Shown here: piece by piece, positions 42,149-51,895 of the stretch
How the letters are laid out: every line of letters starts with the position of its first letter
How positions within the stretch are numbered: the first letter of the stretch is position 1
Assembly: GCA_030440445.1 (NCBI GenBank)
Contig: CP098528.1
Coordinates: 1,798,001-1,862,000, forward strand
Direction: 5' to 3'
Length of the DNA: 64,000 bases
Source of the DNA: Halomonas sp. KG2
GTDB lineage: Bacteria > Pseudomonadota > Gammaproteobacteria > Pseudomonadales > Halomonadaceae
Program-made: the position numbers and the translations under genes
The notes under the pieces: model-generated
What the model was told of the DNA's origin: nothing
Database searches by the model: none
The model's input: only the letters and a program-made list of their open reading frames with translations

Positions 42149-42754
42149 TTAACGCGATATTACTAACCCAGCTAGCGACTGCAATCCGACGACCACCACC
42201 AGAACCACCATGCCTAGCGCTAGGCTGGTTTTAAGCGCGTGACGCTTCCACATAAGTTCTACGCGGTTGCCAAAGCGGTGTACCAGCCAAGCAAGGCCGA
42301 AATAGCGAAGCCCACGGGCTATCAGGGCAGCCAGCACAAATAACATAATCGGATAGCCGGAAAGCCCGGCGGTAATCATCGCCACCTGAAACGGGATCGG
42401 CAGTATGCCTATGGCTAAAATTGCGGCAAAACCATACTGCTCAAAGAAGGTTTGGAAAGATTGATAGCTTTGTTCAATACCCATAAATTCGATAAACCAC
42501 GTACCTATGGATTGATAAAGCACCATGCCAACGGCGTAGCCCACAATCGAAGCTATCAGGCAGCCGAGAGTTGTCGCGATGGCGATTGCCCAAATACGCT
42601 GCTTGTTAATCGCCATGAGCGGGATTAACACCAGCTCTATGGGAATTGGCAAAATAATGGTTTCTAAAAAAGACAGGGTGCCGAGTAGCCACAGCATGTT
42701 TTTCGAGCTATTAATACGCTCAAACCACTGTTTAGTCCGTGTTGTTGAAAGCAT
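42149..42754 (-). CDS. YqaA-like VTT/DedA membrane protein
   Basis: 201 residues with about five helices. LLGTLSFLETIILPIPIELVLIPL, the glycine-rich GYAVGMVLYQ and AILAIGILPIPFQVAMITAGL show the VTT (SNARE-associated) reentrant pattern of YqaA/DedA proteins. Probably supports lipid or membrane homeostasis. Nine bases after the DUF1206 gene's stop on the same strand; likely one operon. Confidence 0.82.
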   Translation of the reverse strand: MLSTTRTKQWFERINSSKNMLWLLGTLSFLETIILPIPIELVLIPLMAINKQRIWAIAIATTLGCLIASIVGYAVGMVLYQSIGTWFIEFMGIEQSYQSFQTFFEQYGFAAILAIGILPIPFQVAMITAGLSGYPIMLFVLAALIARGLRYFGLAWLVHRFGNRVELMWKRHALKTSLALGMVVLVVVVGLQSLAGLVISR

Positions 42755-42763
42755 CTTATGTCT

Positions 42764-43582
42764 CTACATTTCAGTATTAATGCGACGATAGACGGCCGCT
42801 AAAAGGCTGTAGAGACCAAACGCAAAGAGCCCAAGTGCGACAAAGGCAAGCAACCACTGACCGAAAGGTTGGCTGCGCAGCGTGCTGAATACTTCCCCCA
42901 TACCACCTGCTTGATTAGGGTTAATTTGGTAGGCTGCGATGATAAAAAAGCTGCCCACGATCACGAAGACGAGACCGCGAATCACTAAGCCGAATCGACA
43001 GATGGGGTAGGCCCATTGTTGAGTTTGTGGTGGCATCGCAAAGTGTTTATCGAATTTTGCTTTGTAGCCTTTGATTGCATGGGCAATACCAACCCCCATC
43101 AAAATTAAACCAACCCCGCCAACTAACCATCGCCCGAATGGCTGCTGCATCAGCCAATCTGCTACGCCTTGCGAGCCGCCTCTGGAATCCCCAGAAGAGC
43201 CTGCAAATTGGAAGATGAGCGTTGCGGCAAAAAATGCCAGAAGAATATGCGTAATGGCACTCGCTAATAAACCCGCGCGAATAGTTAAGCCTTTAGCACC
43301 ATTACCATGATGGTCGGTGTCTTTGACAGCTTGGATCGTGCGCCACAGAGCGTAGCCGACCAAACCGACAGCAATAAGACCTAGCATGATTTTACCAAAG
43401 GGGGCCGTTAGCACTCTTTCTAGAGCACCGCGGCTGCCTTCCGTTTGGCCGCCTTGTCCAAAGGCTGCCAGGGTGGCTAGGCCTCCCACTAATACATAAA
43501 CGATGCCGCGAGAAGCGTAGCCCATTCGGGCGAAAAGGATGATCGCATCACGATGATCTGGGTTATTCATTCGATTGGCCAT
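42764..43582 (-). CDS. DUF1206 membrane protein
   Basis: 272 residues from MANRMNNPDHRDAIILFARM with AGGAGG upstream. Three similar two-helix repeats are visible (FARMGYASRGIVYVLVGGLA; GLTIRAGLLASAITHILLAF; PICRFGLVIRGLVFVIVGSF), each with an 'F-x-R-x-G-x-x-x-R-G' start, the DUF1206 layout. Function unknown. Co-transcribed with the YqaA-like gene. Confidence 0.87.
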   Translation of the reverse strand: MANRMNNPDHRDAIILFARMGYASRGIVYVLVGGLATLAAFGQGGQTEGSRGALERVLTAPFGKIMLGLIAVGLVGYALWRTIQAVKDTDHHGNGAKGLTIRAGLLASAITHILLAFFAATLIFQFAGSSGDSRGGSQGVADWLMQQPFGRWLVGGVGLILMGVGIAHAIKGYKAKFDKHFAMPPQTQQWAYPICRFGLVIRGLVFVIVGSFFIIAAYQINPNQAGGMGEVFSTLRSQPFGQWLLAFVALGLFAFGLYSLLAAVYRRINTEM

Positions 43583-43736
43583 GGTGTCCTCCTGACGTTT
43601 ATGGCATTGCGAATTCCTACGCAATCTTGCTTATATAGAGCTTGTCTGGCGGCCCATACTGTGCGCGTGCTGTGCTATTGTCTAGCGTAGGTCAAGTTAT
43701 CAGGCAATTCGCTATTTTTGATGATGCGAGCAGAAG

Positions 43737-44651
43737 ATGAGTTATAAGTCTCCAAGTGCTGAGTCTTTACATGCTAAGTCTCTACAGGCTGTGTCTCCGC
43801 GTGCTGGGTCGCCGCCTGTTTTTTGGCGCGACTCACGTCTGCCTTATGTCGAACTGCGTAAAATCAGTGATGCGAGACAAGTGTGCTACGCCCCTCATAG
43901 CCATGTTCACTGGTCGGTAGGGGCTATTACGTCAGGCAGCAGTACGTTTTTCTATCGGGAATCGACTTACCCCATTAGTGCCGGTGACTTGGTTATGATG
44001 AACCCCGATTGGGTGCATGCCTGCAACCCCATCGAGAACGAACCTTGGGCATATTTGATGCTCTATGTGGATGCACAATGGCTAGCGGATTTACGCTATC
44101 AAATAGGCACGCTTGGTTCCCCGGTCTGGAGTGATATCGATACGGCGGTGGTCTCACAGCCAGCGCTGTATGCTCACTATTGTGAAATGGCGGCTTGTTT
44201 ATTGGATAAGCAATGCACTCTCTCTATGAAGCACGCGTCAGTTACTGGGTTTCTTACCGCATTGATGCTGGCATTAGCACACGAGACAACCGTCTCAAGA
44301 CCGCAGCCGCCGGATGGTTTGCAGGCTGCGGCTGCCTATTGTGACGTGAATGCGGCATTTGATGTGTCATTGGAAACGCTATGTCAGTTAACCGGCTATA
44401 GCGCTGGCCATCTTATCCGTGCGTTTAAGCAGCACTATGGGCTTACTCCCCATGCTTATCTGATTAATCGCCGTGTTCAGCTTGGCCAGCGGGCGCTTAG
44501 GCAGGGGGAGTCGATCGTTAATGCGGCTTTATTAGCTGGCTTTAACGACCAACCCCACTTCCAGAGAACATTTAAGCGGTTAGTGGCGGCAACACCCAAC
44601 CAGTATCGCTATCCGCTACTCAAACAGCAGGAAAATAGCGCTGGCAGCTAG
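43737..44651 (+). CDS. AraC-family regulator with N-terminal repeat tail
   Basis: 304 residues. The AraC_binding cupin domain (YAPHSHVHWSVGAITSGSST; PISAGDLVMMNPDWVHACNP) senses a ligand. The HTH is LCQLTGYSAGHLIRAFKQHYGLTP...NAALLAGFNDQPHFQRTFKRLVAATPNQYR. The first residues (SPSAE-SLHAK-SLQAV-SPRAG) come from four 15-bp tandem repeats and are probably disordered. Convergent with the LysE-type exporter, whose 3' end it overlaps by 36 bases. Confidence 0.88.
   Translation: MSYKSPSAESLHAKSLQAVSPRAGSPPVFWRDSRLPYVELRKISDARQVCYAPHSHVHWSVGAITSGSSTFFYRESTYPISAGDLVMMNPDWVHACNPIENEPWAYLMLYVDAQWLADLRYQIGTLGSPVWSDIDTAVVSQPALYAHYCEMAACLLDKQCTLSMKHASVTGFLTALMLALAHETTVSRPQPPDGLQAAAAYCDVNAAFDVSLETLCQLTGYSAGHLIRAFKQHYGLTPHAYLINRRVQLGQRALRQGESIVNAALLAGFNDQPHFQRTFKRLVAATPNQYRYPLLKQQENSAGS
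43747..43806 (+). repeat. four 15-bp tandem repeats at the start of the AraC gene
   Basis: AGTCTCCAAGTGCTG, AGTCTTTACATGCTA, AGTCTCTACAGGCTG, TGTCTCCGCGTGCTG encode S-(P/L)-x-A-x four times. The unit is a multiple of three, so copy number can change in frame. Confidence 0.85.
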
Positions 44652-45209
44652 GCCAGCAGCCAGCGTGCGGTTAATGGTAAGCAGAATGAACGGACGGTGA
44701 ATATAACGTCTAAGAAAAGCACCTGCATAAACCCAGCTGGCCAATGACAACCAACAAATGGGTAGGTAGAGAGCAGCGAACAGCCATAACTGGTAGGGGT
44801 CATTACTGCTAGTGTAAGCCCCAATGCCGGCGGCAGACGCCAGCCACGCCTTAGGGTTCAACCACTGCATCATCGCGCCAGTCATAAAGCCCGGTGGCTT
44901 ATCTGTACTCTGGCCACGAACAGCGCCATCATGTTGGCAAAGCTGGTAGCTTAAGTAAAGTAAGAAGAGTAGCCCCGCCCAGCGTAGTATTTCCTCTAGT
45001 AGTGGCACTACGTTTAGCAGTGAGTAGAGCCCCGCGCCAATCGCCAGGAAAAGCACTAGAAACCCCAGGGTCGCCCCCGTGACAAAAATAAGCCCTTTGG
45101 CAATAGGGTAGTGGGTGCCGCTACTCAGGCAAACAAGGTTGACTGGACCTGGGGAAATAGACGCGGCAAGGGCAAATGCTGACATCGGTAACAGTAGTGA
45201 AACGCTCAT
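44616..45209 (-). CDS. LysE-family transporter
   Basis: 197 residues from MSVSLLLPMSAFALAASISP with AGGAGG upstream. GPVNLVCLSSGTHYPIAKGL and GAMMQWLNPKAWLASAAGIGAY (NPK motif) mark the LysE/RhtB family, six helices. A different subfamily from the exporter at 40869. The convergent AraC gene overlaps its 3' end; it may control it. Confidence 0.86.
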   Translation of the reverse strand: MSVSLLLPMSAFALAASISPGPVNLVCLSSGTHYPIAKGLIFVTGATLGFLVLFLAIGAGLYSLLNVVPLLEEILRWAGLLFLLYLSYQLCQHDGAVRGQSTDKPPGFMTGAMMQWLNPKAWLASAAGIGAYTSSNDPYQLWLFAALYLPICWLSLASWVYAGAFLRRYIHRPFILLTINRTLAAGLAASAIFLLFE

Positions 45210-45391
45210 TGTTGTCCTCCTAAACAGAATCAAGAGCTTGCAAGAGCGCGAGAAAAGAGTATTGAACAAAATTGAGATGCCACGATATTGCGCAAGATTC
45301 GGGTAGGCCGGATGACACGGTCTGGTTAAGCTTGTTCTATGTTCAGAGAGCCCTGTGCTTTTCCTCGTTTAGCTCCGGTGAGAACGTCTTT

Positions 45392-46252
45392 ATGAATGAC
45401 TATGCCCGTATCGAAAAAGCGATGTCCTACATGGTGGCCAATGCCGCTAGCCAGCCAAGTTTGGAAACGGTGGCGGCTCAGGTGCATTTGAGTGCTTACC
45501 ATTTCCAGCGGCTGTTTTGTCGTTATGTGGGTATCAGCCCTAAGCGCTTTTTACAGGCGTTGACCTTGGAGCGGGGCAAACAACTGATCGCATCATCGGA
45601 AAGTCTTACCAACACCGTGCATGCGCTAGGACTAAGCGGTGGCTCGCGGCTTTATGACCACTTTGTGCAGCTAGAAGCGGTCACGCCGGGTGAGTTTAAG
45701 CGCCAAGGGGAGGGGGTTGAGATTGGCTATGGTGTGCACCCCACACCTTTTGGCGAAATATTAGTGGCGATAACGCCGAGAGGAATTTGTCGCATGGCCT
45801 TTGTGGCGTCTACCAGCCAGGAAGCGTTGCTGGCAGAACTCGTAAAGCAGTGGCCACGCAGCACGCTATGCCATCGCCCTGATGCCACCCGTTATGCGGT
45901 AGAGGCACTGTTTACAACGTCTGCAGAAACGACCACAAAAGCGACACCTGCCACGCTATCGCTCCACGTGAGCGGTACTAATTTCCAGATTGCGGTATGG
46001 CGCGCGCTGCTCACTATTCCTGAAGGGCAGTTGGCGAGCTACTCGCAAATTGCCCAGGCACTTGGCATGCCGAAATCATCTCGAGCCGTCGGCAATGCGG
46101 TGGGTGCTAACCCTATTGCACTGTTGATTCCTTGCCATCGAGTGATTCAACAAAGTGGTGCGCTAGGCGGCTATCGTTGGGGGGTTGAAACCAAACAACA
46201 GGTCCAGGCTTGGGAAGCGGCGCAGCATTCTCCTCAGCTTGAGCCGCATTAG
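45392..46252 (+). CDS. Ada-like AraC / methylated-DNA-cysteine S-methyltransferase, without Ada N-domain
   Basis: 286 residues. The AraC-type HTH comes first (MVANAASQPSLETVAAQVHLSAYHFQRLF...GISPKRFLQAL), then the alkyltransferase domain with GTNFQIAVWRALLTIPEGQL, SSRAVGNAVGANPIALLIPCHRV (acceptor Cys about 248) and GGYRWG. It repairs O6-alkylguanine. E. coli Ada has an additional N-terminal domain whose Cys38 takes methyl from phosphotriesters and switches on transcription; that domain is absent here. Start ATG 45392 was chosen over the upstream frame. Confidence 0.9.
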   Translation: MNDYARIEKAMSYMVANAASQPSLETVAAQVHLSAYHFQRLFCRYVGISPKRFLQALTLERGKQLIASSESLTNTVHALGLSGGSRLYDHFVQLEAVTPGEFKRQGEGVEIGYGVHPTPFGEILVAITPRGICRMAFVASTSQEALLAELVKQWPRSTLCHRPDATRYAVEALFTTSAETTTKATPATLSLHVSGTNFQIAVWRALLTIPEGQLASYSQIAQALGMPKSSRAVGNAVGANPIALLIPCHRVIQQSGALGGYRWGVETKQQVQAWEAAQHSPQLEPH

Positions 46253-46259
46253 CCCTGAC

Positions 46260-47180
46260 TTAGTGTCCAAATACCGACCAGCCGGTTTCTTGGGCAAACA
46301 TTTCCAGGGCACGAGTGCCCAGCAGGCTATTGCCGTATTTATCCAACCCCGGTGACCATACGGCAAGCGAACCGCGCCCAGGTGCAATAGCCAAAATTCC
46401 ACCGCCAACGCCACTTTTTCCGGGCAGGCCAACGCGGAAGGCAAACTCCCCCGACGCATCGTAGTGGCCGCACATCATCATCAATGAATTAATCCGTCGC
46501 GCTCGTTGGGGCGATACCACGCGTAAATCACTTGGCCGGTTGACACCGTCCGATGCCAAAAACAGTCCGGCGTGAGCCAGCTGTTCGCAGCTCATGGCGA
46601 TAGCGCACTGGTGAAAATAGGTGCCTAGTACCTTATCGACATCATGGCGTAGGTGGCCAAAGGCTTTCATAAAATGCGCCAGAGAAGCATTGCGGTCTTT
46701 GTGCTGCATTTCGGAAGCCGCTACCTGATGGTCAAAACAGATACTGTTATCGTCGGCGATATAGCGCACAAAGCTAAGAATTTCCGCCAGTGTCTCTTTA
46801 GGCTCGTGACCCATCATGATGGCATCAACAACCGCAATCGCCCCAGCATTAATAAACGGATTGCGCGGTTTACCGCTTTCATGCTCAAGCTGCACGATAG
46901 AGTTAAACGGGTCGCCAGAAGGCTCACGCCCCACCCGTGACCACAATCCATCGCCCCATTTTCCCAGCGCAATGGTTAGCGTAAATACTTTGGAAATGCT
47001 CTGGATTGAGAACGGTGTGGTGGCGCAGCCCGCAGAGAAGCGCTGGCCGTCTACCGTAGCCAAACTGATAGCGAATTGGCTGGGGTTCACATGGGCAAGC
47101 TGGGGAATATAGTCAGCGACATTTCCGCGCTCGGTTTCAAGGGCCAGTTCGGCGGCAATCTTATTGAGTAACTCTTGCAT
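46260..47180 (-). CDS. glsA: glutaminase
   Basis: 306 residues. The Ser-Lys active site is [12 protein letters not shown] (S61, K64); further [22 protein letters not shown] (Asn and Glu substrate contacts), [14 protein letters not shown] and [14 protein letters not shown] are family signatures of Gls/YbaS-YneH glutaminases that hydrolyse glutamine to glutamate and ammonia. Length normal. Convergent with the Ada-like gene with only 7 bases between. Confidence 0.93.
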   Translation of the reverse strand: MQELLNKIAAELALETERGNVADYIPQLAHVNPSQFAISLATVDGQRFSAGCATTPFSIQSISKVFTLTIALGKWGDGLWSRVGREPSGDPFNSIVQLEHESGKPRNPFINAGAIAVVDAIMMGHEPKETLAEILSFVRYIADDNSICFDHQVAASEMQHKDRNASLAHFMKAFGHLRHDVDKVLGTYFHQCAIAMSCEQLAHAGLFLASDGVNRPSDLRVVSPQRARRINSLMMMCGHYDASGEFAFRVGLPGKSGVGGGILAIAPGRGSLAVWSPGLDKYGNSLLGTRALEMFAQETGWSVFGH

Positions 47181-47357
47181 GTAATACGAATTCGTTTGGC
47201 AGCGTGAGGCGCTACCCTAGCGGAAACTAGCAGGCTTGTCTGCTGGCGGTTGATACCGAAATGCCATGGGCTATGCACGTTGTTGAGAGCTCTTGTCCGT
47301 TGCTAACTATCTGTTCGGCGGCTACAGTTCGGCTACTTTCAGCAAGGGCCGACGGGC

Positions 47358-48809
47358 ATGACCACATTAATGATTCAGGGAACTACCTCGGATGCGGGCA
47401 AAAGCACGGTGGTTGCTGGGCTTTGTCGCGTGTTGAAGCGCCGTGGTATTTCAGTCGCGCCATTTAAACCCCAGAACATGGCACTGAATAGCGCCGTGAC
47501 CAGTGATGGCGGTGAGATTGGACGCTCCACTGCGTTACAGGCGCAGGCGGCAGGTGTGGTTCCCCATAGTGATATGAATCCGGTGCTATTAAAGCCGGAG
47601 ACGGATCGCGGAGCCCAAGTGATTTTACGCGGTAAAGTGCATGGCCATATGGATGCACTGGATTACCACGCGTTTAAGCGCACGGCGAAAGAGAGCGTCA
47701 TGGCGGCATGGCAGGCCTTGGAAAGCCGCTTTGATGTGATCATTGCCGAAGGCGCGGGCAGTCCGGCGGAAATCAATCTGCGTAAAGGCGATATCGCTAA
47801 TATGGGCTTTGCCGAAGCTGCCGACTGTCCGGTTTTGTTAGTAGGCGATATTGACCGCGGCGGTGTGTTCGCTCAGCTAGTAGGAACGCTGGCGCTACTA
47901 AGCGACAGCGAGCAGGCGCGCACGAAAGGCTTTATTATTAACCGTTTCCGGGGCGATATTGGCCTTTTAGAACCAGGGCTTGAGTGGTTAGAGGCCTATA
48001 CTGACAAGCCTGTTCTGGGCACCTTGCCTTACTTGCAGGGCCTACTGCTGGATGCTGAAGATAGCATTGGTCGGGTTCACGCTGAGAAAGCCAGCCACAC
48101 CCTTAAGGTGGTTGTTCCCGCGCTGCCGCGTATCAGCAATCATACGGATTTTGATCCACTGCGCTTACACCCTCAGGTATCGCTTACCTTTGTAGGGCCA
48201 GATCAACCGATTCCACCTGCTGATGTAATGATACTGCCGGGGAGCAAAAGCACCGCCAGTGATTTAGCCTGGCTAACACGCCAGGGCTGGAGAGACGCGA
48301 TTGCTCGCCATTTGCGCTACGGTGGCAAGGTGCTGGGGATTTGTGGTGGTTTTCAAATGCTGGGTGAGTGGATAGATGACCCAGACGGATTGGAAGGCGC
48401 GCCCGGGAAGGTAGCCGGCTTGGGGCTGCTGCAGGTATCCACGCGAATGGTTGCGGGCAAGCAGTTACGCAATGTCAGCGGCGTCATGGTCGGGCAAGAA
48501 GCGGCAGTGACGGGCTACGAAATTCACAATGGTGTGAGCAACGGAGCTGCACTCAATCGGCCGTTGTTTGATTTAGGTAGCCACGTGGATGGCGCTATCA
48601 GTATCGATGGCCAAGTGATGGGCACTTACTTGCATGGGTTGTTTGACCATCCTGAAGCCTGCCAAGCGTTGCTGACTACGTTAGGGCTAGAAAGTGCGGT
48701 ACCCGTCGATTATCGCGCCCACCGCGAGCAAGCGCTGGAGCGACTGGCTGATACGCTGGAAGCGCACTTGGATATTGATGCGGTGTTGGCGATGGTAAGG
48801 GCGCATTAA
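47358..48809 (+). CDS. cobQ: cobyric acid synthase
   Basis: 483 residues. The ATP domain is [20 protein letters not shown] (P-loop) with [17 protein letters not shown]; the glutaminase-like domain has [18 protein letters not shown] (Cys nucleophile) and [11 protein letters not shown] (His). It amidates adenosyl-cobyrinic acid a,c-diamide with glutamine in B12 synthesis. Length is right for CobQ. No other cobalamin gene or recognisable cobalamin riboswitch is beside it, so the rest of the pathway must be elsewhere. Confidence 0.95.
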   Translation: MTTLMIQGTTSDAGKSTVVAGLCRVLKRRGISVAPFKPQNMALNSAVTSDGGEIGRSTALQAQAAGVVPHSDMNPVLLKPETDRGAQVILRGKVHGHMDALDYHAFKRTAKESVMAAWQALESRFDVIIAEGAGSPAEINLRKGDIANMGFAEAADCPVLLVGDIDRGGVFAQLVGTLALLSDSEQARTKGFIINRFRGDIGLLEPGLEWLEAYTDKPVLGTLPYLQGLLLDAEDSIGRVHAEKASHTLKVVVPALPRISNHTDFDPLRLHPQVSLTFVGPDQPIPPADVMILPGSKSTASDLAWLTRQGWRDAIARHLRYGGKVLGICGGFQMLGEWIDDPDGLEGAPGKVAGLGLLQVSTRMVAGKQLRNVSGVMVGQEAAVTGYEIHNGVSNGAALNRPLFDLGSHVDGAISIDGQVMGTYLHGLFDHPEACQALLTTLGLESAVPVDYRAHREQALERLADTLEAHLDIDAVLAMVRAH

Positions 48810-48829
48810 GCGCCCAGAATGCAGAGTGT

Positions 48830-49222
48830 TTATTCTTGCGGTGGGCGCTTTGCCATCAGAGTAATCTCGACGGTGCTGCCCCCGCAAATATGTGGTGACT
48901 CGGTGCAAGTGCGCGCTGGGTAGCGGCCCGGTTCAAAAAACTCCGCGTAGATACTGTCTAATGCATTGATCTGCCTTAAGTCAGCAAGATGAATGTCGAC
49001 TCTAACAATATCCGCCAGGCTGCCTCCCTCTTGTTTTAGCATGCGTTCAAGTTCGCGCATGACGAGGCGTGTTTCTTCTTTGACATCTCCGCGAGTGGCT
49101 TTGCCGTTAGAAAGATCCGTAACCGTTAGCCCTGAAATAAACACATAATGGTCATCGATAACCATGTGACTACCAGGGAAACTCGGTTTGGGTAACGTGG
49201 GATCGTCGATATACTGTGGCAT
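48830..49222 (-). CDS. RidA/YjgF-family deaminase-like protein
   Basis: 130 residues. SHMVIDDHYVFISGLTVTDL, MRELERMLKQEGGSLADIVRVDIHLADL and GRYPARTCTESPHICGGSTVEI follow the RidA pattern; the substrate-binding Arg appears in the RYPART segment. Typical RidA has RS/T-V; here the match suggests a RidA-like paralogue. Probably deals with reactive imines/enamines or a related small metabolite. Confidence 0.83.
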   Translation of the reverse strand: MPQYIDDPTLPKPSFPGSHMVIDDHYVFISGLTVTDLSNGKATRGDVKEETRLVMRELERMLKQEGGSLADIVRVDIHLADLRQINALDSIYAEFFEPGRYPARTCTESPHICGGSTVEITLMAKRPPQE

Positions 49223-49391
49223 TGGCTCTCCTTAGCGACAAATAGGCGAGTCGCGATGGGTGCGACTCTGCCACTAGCGTGTAGTTCCTTTGGGGCAGAG
49301 GGTGGTGCTGGCGAAAGCTTTGCTCTAGGCTGGCCAACTTTTAAGCTTTTCCCGTTGTTGATGTGATTTTAAATTCTCATGAGAGAGCGTA

Positions 49392-49952
49392 ATGAAGGTA
49401 GTTCATATTAGTCAGAGCGCCCCGCGTAATGCGTGTTTGGCAACCTTGTGTGCCAAGGTATACGGTCAGCAAGCTGGGTTAACGCCGCTGGTGGTTTTTA
49501 CCGGAACGAAAAACGTACTGTTTGACCAAGAGGCAGCCCGTCTGTTGGCGGGTGTCGATGGCGATGGTAAACCCTTGGCGCTAGCATTGCTGGTGTTGGA
49601 TGAGGCTGGCGAGGGGATGACGGTAACCCACGCTTGTGAGTTTGTTGATGGTGCTAAAGCGCGTTTAATCAGTGAGTTAAGCCTCAAAGCCCCGCTGCGC
49701 GTTGAGGTAAGTGATGCCACCCAAGAAGCGTTCTATCAGCAGTGCGGGTTTAAGCGCTGGTTTGATGGTGCACAGGGGCAACGCATTGGTTTAGGCGCTC
49801 GCCATCCTGTTAAGCAGAGTACTGACCTGACGCCCACTTTGAGCCTTGATGAAGCGCTAATACTGCGCCGATTTAAGCATGATCCCGCTGCATTTACTGA
49901 GGCCAAAGAGGCTTTTTTGTCAGGCTTAAACAACTTTCCGACCACGCTGTAG
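49392..49952 (+). CDS. GNAT-like protein without a clear acetyl-CoA motif
   Basis: 186 residues. The segment LRVEVSDATQEAFYQQCGFKRWFDG resembles the last part (motif B) of GNAT acetyltransferases, and the sequence before it could form the usual beta core. The Q/R-x-x-G-x-G/A loop is not seen, so enzyme activity is doubtful. No neighbour suggests a role. Confidence 0.5.
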   Translation: MKVVHISQSAPRNACLATLCAKVYGQQAGLTPLVVFTGTKNVLFDQEAARLLAGVDGDGKPLALALLVLDEAGEGMTVTHACEFVDGAKARLISELSLKAPLRVEVSDATQEAFYQQCGFKRWFDGAQGQRIGLGARHPVKQSTDLTPTLSLDEALILRRFKHDPAAFTEAKEAFLSGLNNFPTTL

Positions 49953-50071
49953 GCTAAAAACAACGCAGCGTTCCATTTTATGCAACAAACTTGCACGCTG
50001 GTGTCATGATGTTGGCTGTTTTCCTGGGTAAAATAGCGGCATGTTTTATCTTTACTTAAAGGGAAAAGCGT

Positions 50072-50602
50072 ATGGCGCTAGCAATGATGGATACTAATAA
50101 ACGCTATGGGATAGTCAGCCGCCTGCTTCACTGGGGGATGGCACTACTATTTGTATGGCAATTCAGCAGTGCTGCAGCGCGGGTGTTTTTCGAAGACACT
50201 CCGCTTGAGTCTTTTTTATGGGGGACTCATAGCCAAGTGGGCGTTGCGCTCTTGGCGCTTGTGGTCGTGCGAGGCGTCTGGGCGTTAATCAACGCTTCGC
50301 GTCGCCCGGCGTCAGTTAGTGTAATGGCAAAATTGGGGCACTTGGCACTGTATGGTTTGATGATTGCGGTGCCCACGATTGCGCTGATTCGTCAGTATGG
50401 TTCAGGTCGTGCGCTGGATGTATTTGGGGTCAACCTAATGCCCGGTTTTGATGGTGAAAAAATTGCCTGGATGACAGAGCTTGGCGGTTTGCTGCATGGC
50501 GAACTTGGTTGGGCACTGCTGGCGCTGAGTGTGGGGCATGTGGTGATGGCAATTTTGCACCGTAAATTGACCAACCATGATGTGCTGTCACGCATGGCTT
50601 AG
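50072..50602 (+). CDS. cytochrome b561-family protein
   Basis: 176 residues with four helices. Heme-ligand His are visible in YGIVSRLLHWGMALLFVWQF, ESFLWGTHSQVGVALLALVV, VMAKLGHLALYGLMIAVP and LLHGELGWALLALSVGHVVMAI. This is the two-heme inner-membrane quinol-superoxide oxidoreductase (CybB-like) layout. Followed by a strong terminator. Confidence 0.9.
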   Translation: MALAMMDTNKRYGIVSRLLHWGMALLFVWQFSSAAARVFFEDTPLESFLWGTHSQVGVALLALVVVRGVWALINASRRPASVSVMAKLGHLALYGLMIAVPTIALIRQYGSGRALDVFGVNLMPGFDGEKIAWMTELGGLLHGELGWALLALSVGHVVMAILHRKLTNHDVLSRMA

Positions 50603-50633
50603 TGAGATGAGCTAGTCGATTAGGTGTGCAAAA

Positions 50634-50665
50634 GCGGCGCGTTCCATCGAACGCGCCGCTTTTTT
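50634..50665 (+). terminator. rho-independent terminator after the cytochrome gene
   Basis: GCGGCGCGTT (50634-50643) and AACGCGCCGC (50650-50659) form a perfect 10-bp stem with a 6-nt loop, followed by six T. Confidence 0.95.
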
Positions 50666-50713
50666 GATTACCATTTCAGATGCAATGGTAATGCCGTTCC
50701 TTGCGATGAATTA

Positions 50714-51892
50714 CTACTTAGCTAACTCGCGCATCGCTGTCTCCAGGCCTTCCATGTTCATGGGATACATGCGGTCATCGATTACGTCACGAATTAACTG
50801 GGTCGAGTAGGTGTACTCCCAGGCACGGGGTGGCATAGGGTTTAACCACGCCAAGCGTGGAAACGTATCAGCCAAGCGTTTTAGCCACACGCCTCCGGGT
50901 TCATCATTGAAGTGTTCCACGCTGCCGCCCGAATGAGTGACTTCGTAAGGCGACATGGCGGCATCACCGACAATCACTACCTGATAGTCTGCCCCGTAGG
51001 TGTGCAACACATCCATGGTTGGGATGCGCTCGTTCCTCCGACGCATATTATTACGCCAAACCCCTTCGTAGAGGCAGTTGTGGAAGTAGTAATGTTCCAA
51101 GTGTTTGAATTCGGAGCGTGCCGCTGAGAACAACTCTTCGCAGACGCGAATATGATCATCCATCGACCCGCCGACGTCCAAAAACAGCAGCACCTTCACC
51201 GCATTATGGCGTTCGGGGCGCATTTGGATATTGAGTAGCCCCGCATCCCGTGCAGTTTCGCGGATGGTGCTGTCCACATCAAACTCGTCCAGCGCTCCTT
51301 GACGGGCGAACTTGCGTAGCCGCCGTAAGGCCATTTTGATATTGCGGGTGCCCAGCTCAAGCGAGTCATCGTAATCGCGAAAACGCCGCTCATCCCAAAC
51401 CTTGGTCGCGCGACGGTGGCGCGAGCCATCCTGGCCAATACGTATGCCTTCGGGGTTGTAGCCATACGCTCCAAAAGGGCTGGTGCCACCTGTGCCAATC
51501 CACTTGTTGCCGCCCGCGTGGCGCTCTTTTTGCTCTTCCAGGCGCTTTTTAAAGGTCTCAATTAGTTCTTCAAGACCACCTAGTGACTCAATTTTGGCTT
51601 TCTCTTCGTCGCTGAGCTGTTTTTCAAATTCGCGTCGCAGCCACTCATCGGGAATGAGCGCCTCAATTGCCGAGTCCATATCTTCAAGGCCTTTAAACCA
51701 GGCGGCAAAGGCGCGATCAAAGCGGTCAAAGTAGCGCTCATCTTTGACCATGACCGTACGCGCCACTTGATAAAACGCGCCCATATCGGCAAACACGACG
51801 CCACGTTCGACCACCGCGTGCAGGTCGAGCAATTCGCGCAGAGAAACGGGCACACCAGCACGTTTGAGGGCATCAAACAGACCAATAAACAT
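50714..51892 (-). CDS. CoxE-like VWA-domain protein
   Basis: 392 residues. The N-terminal helical region has a charged EEQKERHAGGNKWIGTGGTS linker. A CoxE-type VWA domain follows with a metal site read as FLDVGGSMDDHIRVCEELFS (DxGxS instead of classic DxSxS) and YQVVIVGDAAMSPYEVTHSG. Works with the MoxR ATPase encoded three bases upstream on the same strand, the common MoxR-VWA chaperone pair that helps load or remodel metalloprotein complexes. Target unknown. Confidence 0.88.
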   Translation of the reverse strand: MFIGLFDALKRAGVPVSLRELLDLHAVVERGVVFADMGAFYQVARTVMVKDERYFDRFDRAFAAWFKGLEDMDSAIEALIPDEWLRREFEKQLSDEEKAKIESLGGLEELIETFKKRLEEQKERHAGGNKWIGTGGTSPFGAYGYNPEGIRIGQDGSRHRRATKVWDERRFRDYDDSLELGTRNIKMALRRLRKFARQGALDEFDVDSTIRETARDAGLLNIQMRPERHNAVKVLLFLDVGGSMDDHIRVCEELFSAARSEFKHLEHYYFHNCLYEGVWRNNMRRRNERIPTMDVLHTYGADYQVVIVGDAAMSPYEVTHSGGSVEHFNDEPGGVWLKRLADTFPRLAWLNPMPPRAWEYTYSTQLIRDVIDDRMYPMNMEGLETAMRELAK

Positions 51893-51895
51893 GGC

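Noticed and set aside
47181..47357. Cobalamin riboswitch upstream of cobQ
   Set aside because: No B12-box-like conserved string or adequate length was seen in the 177-base gap.
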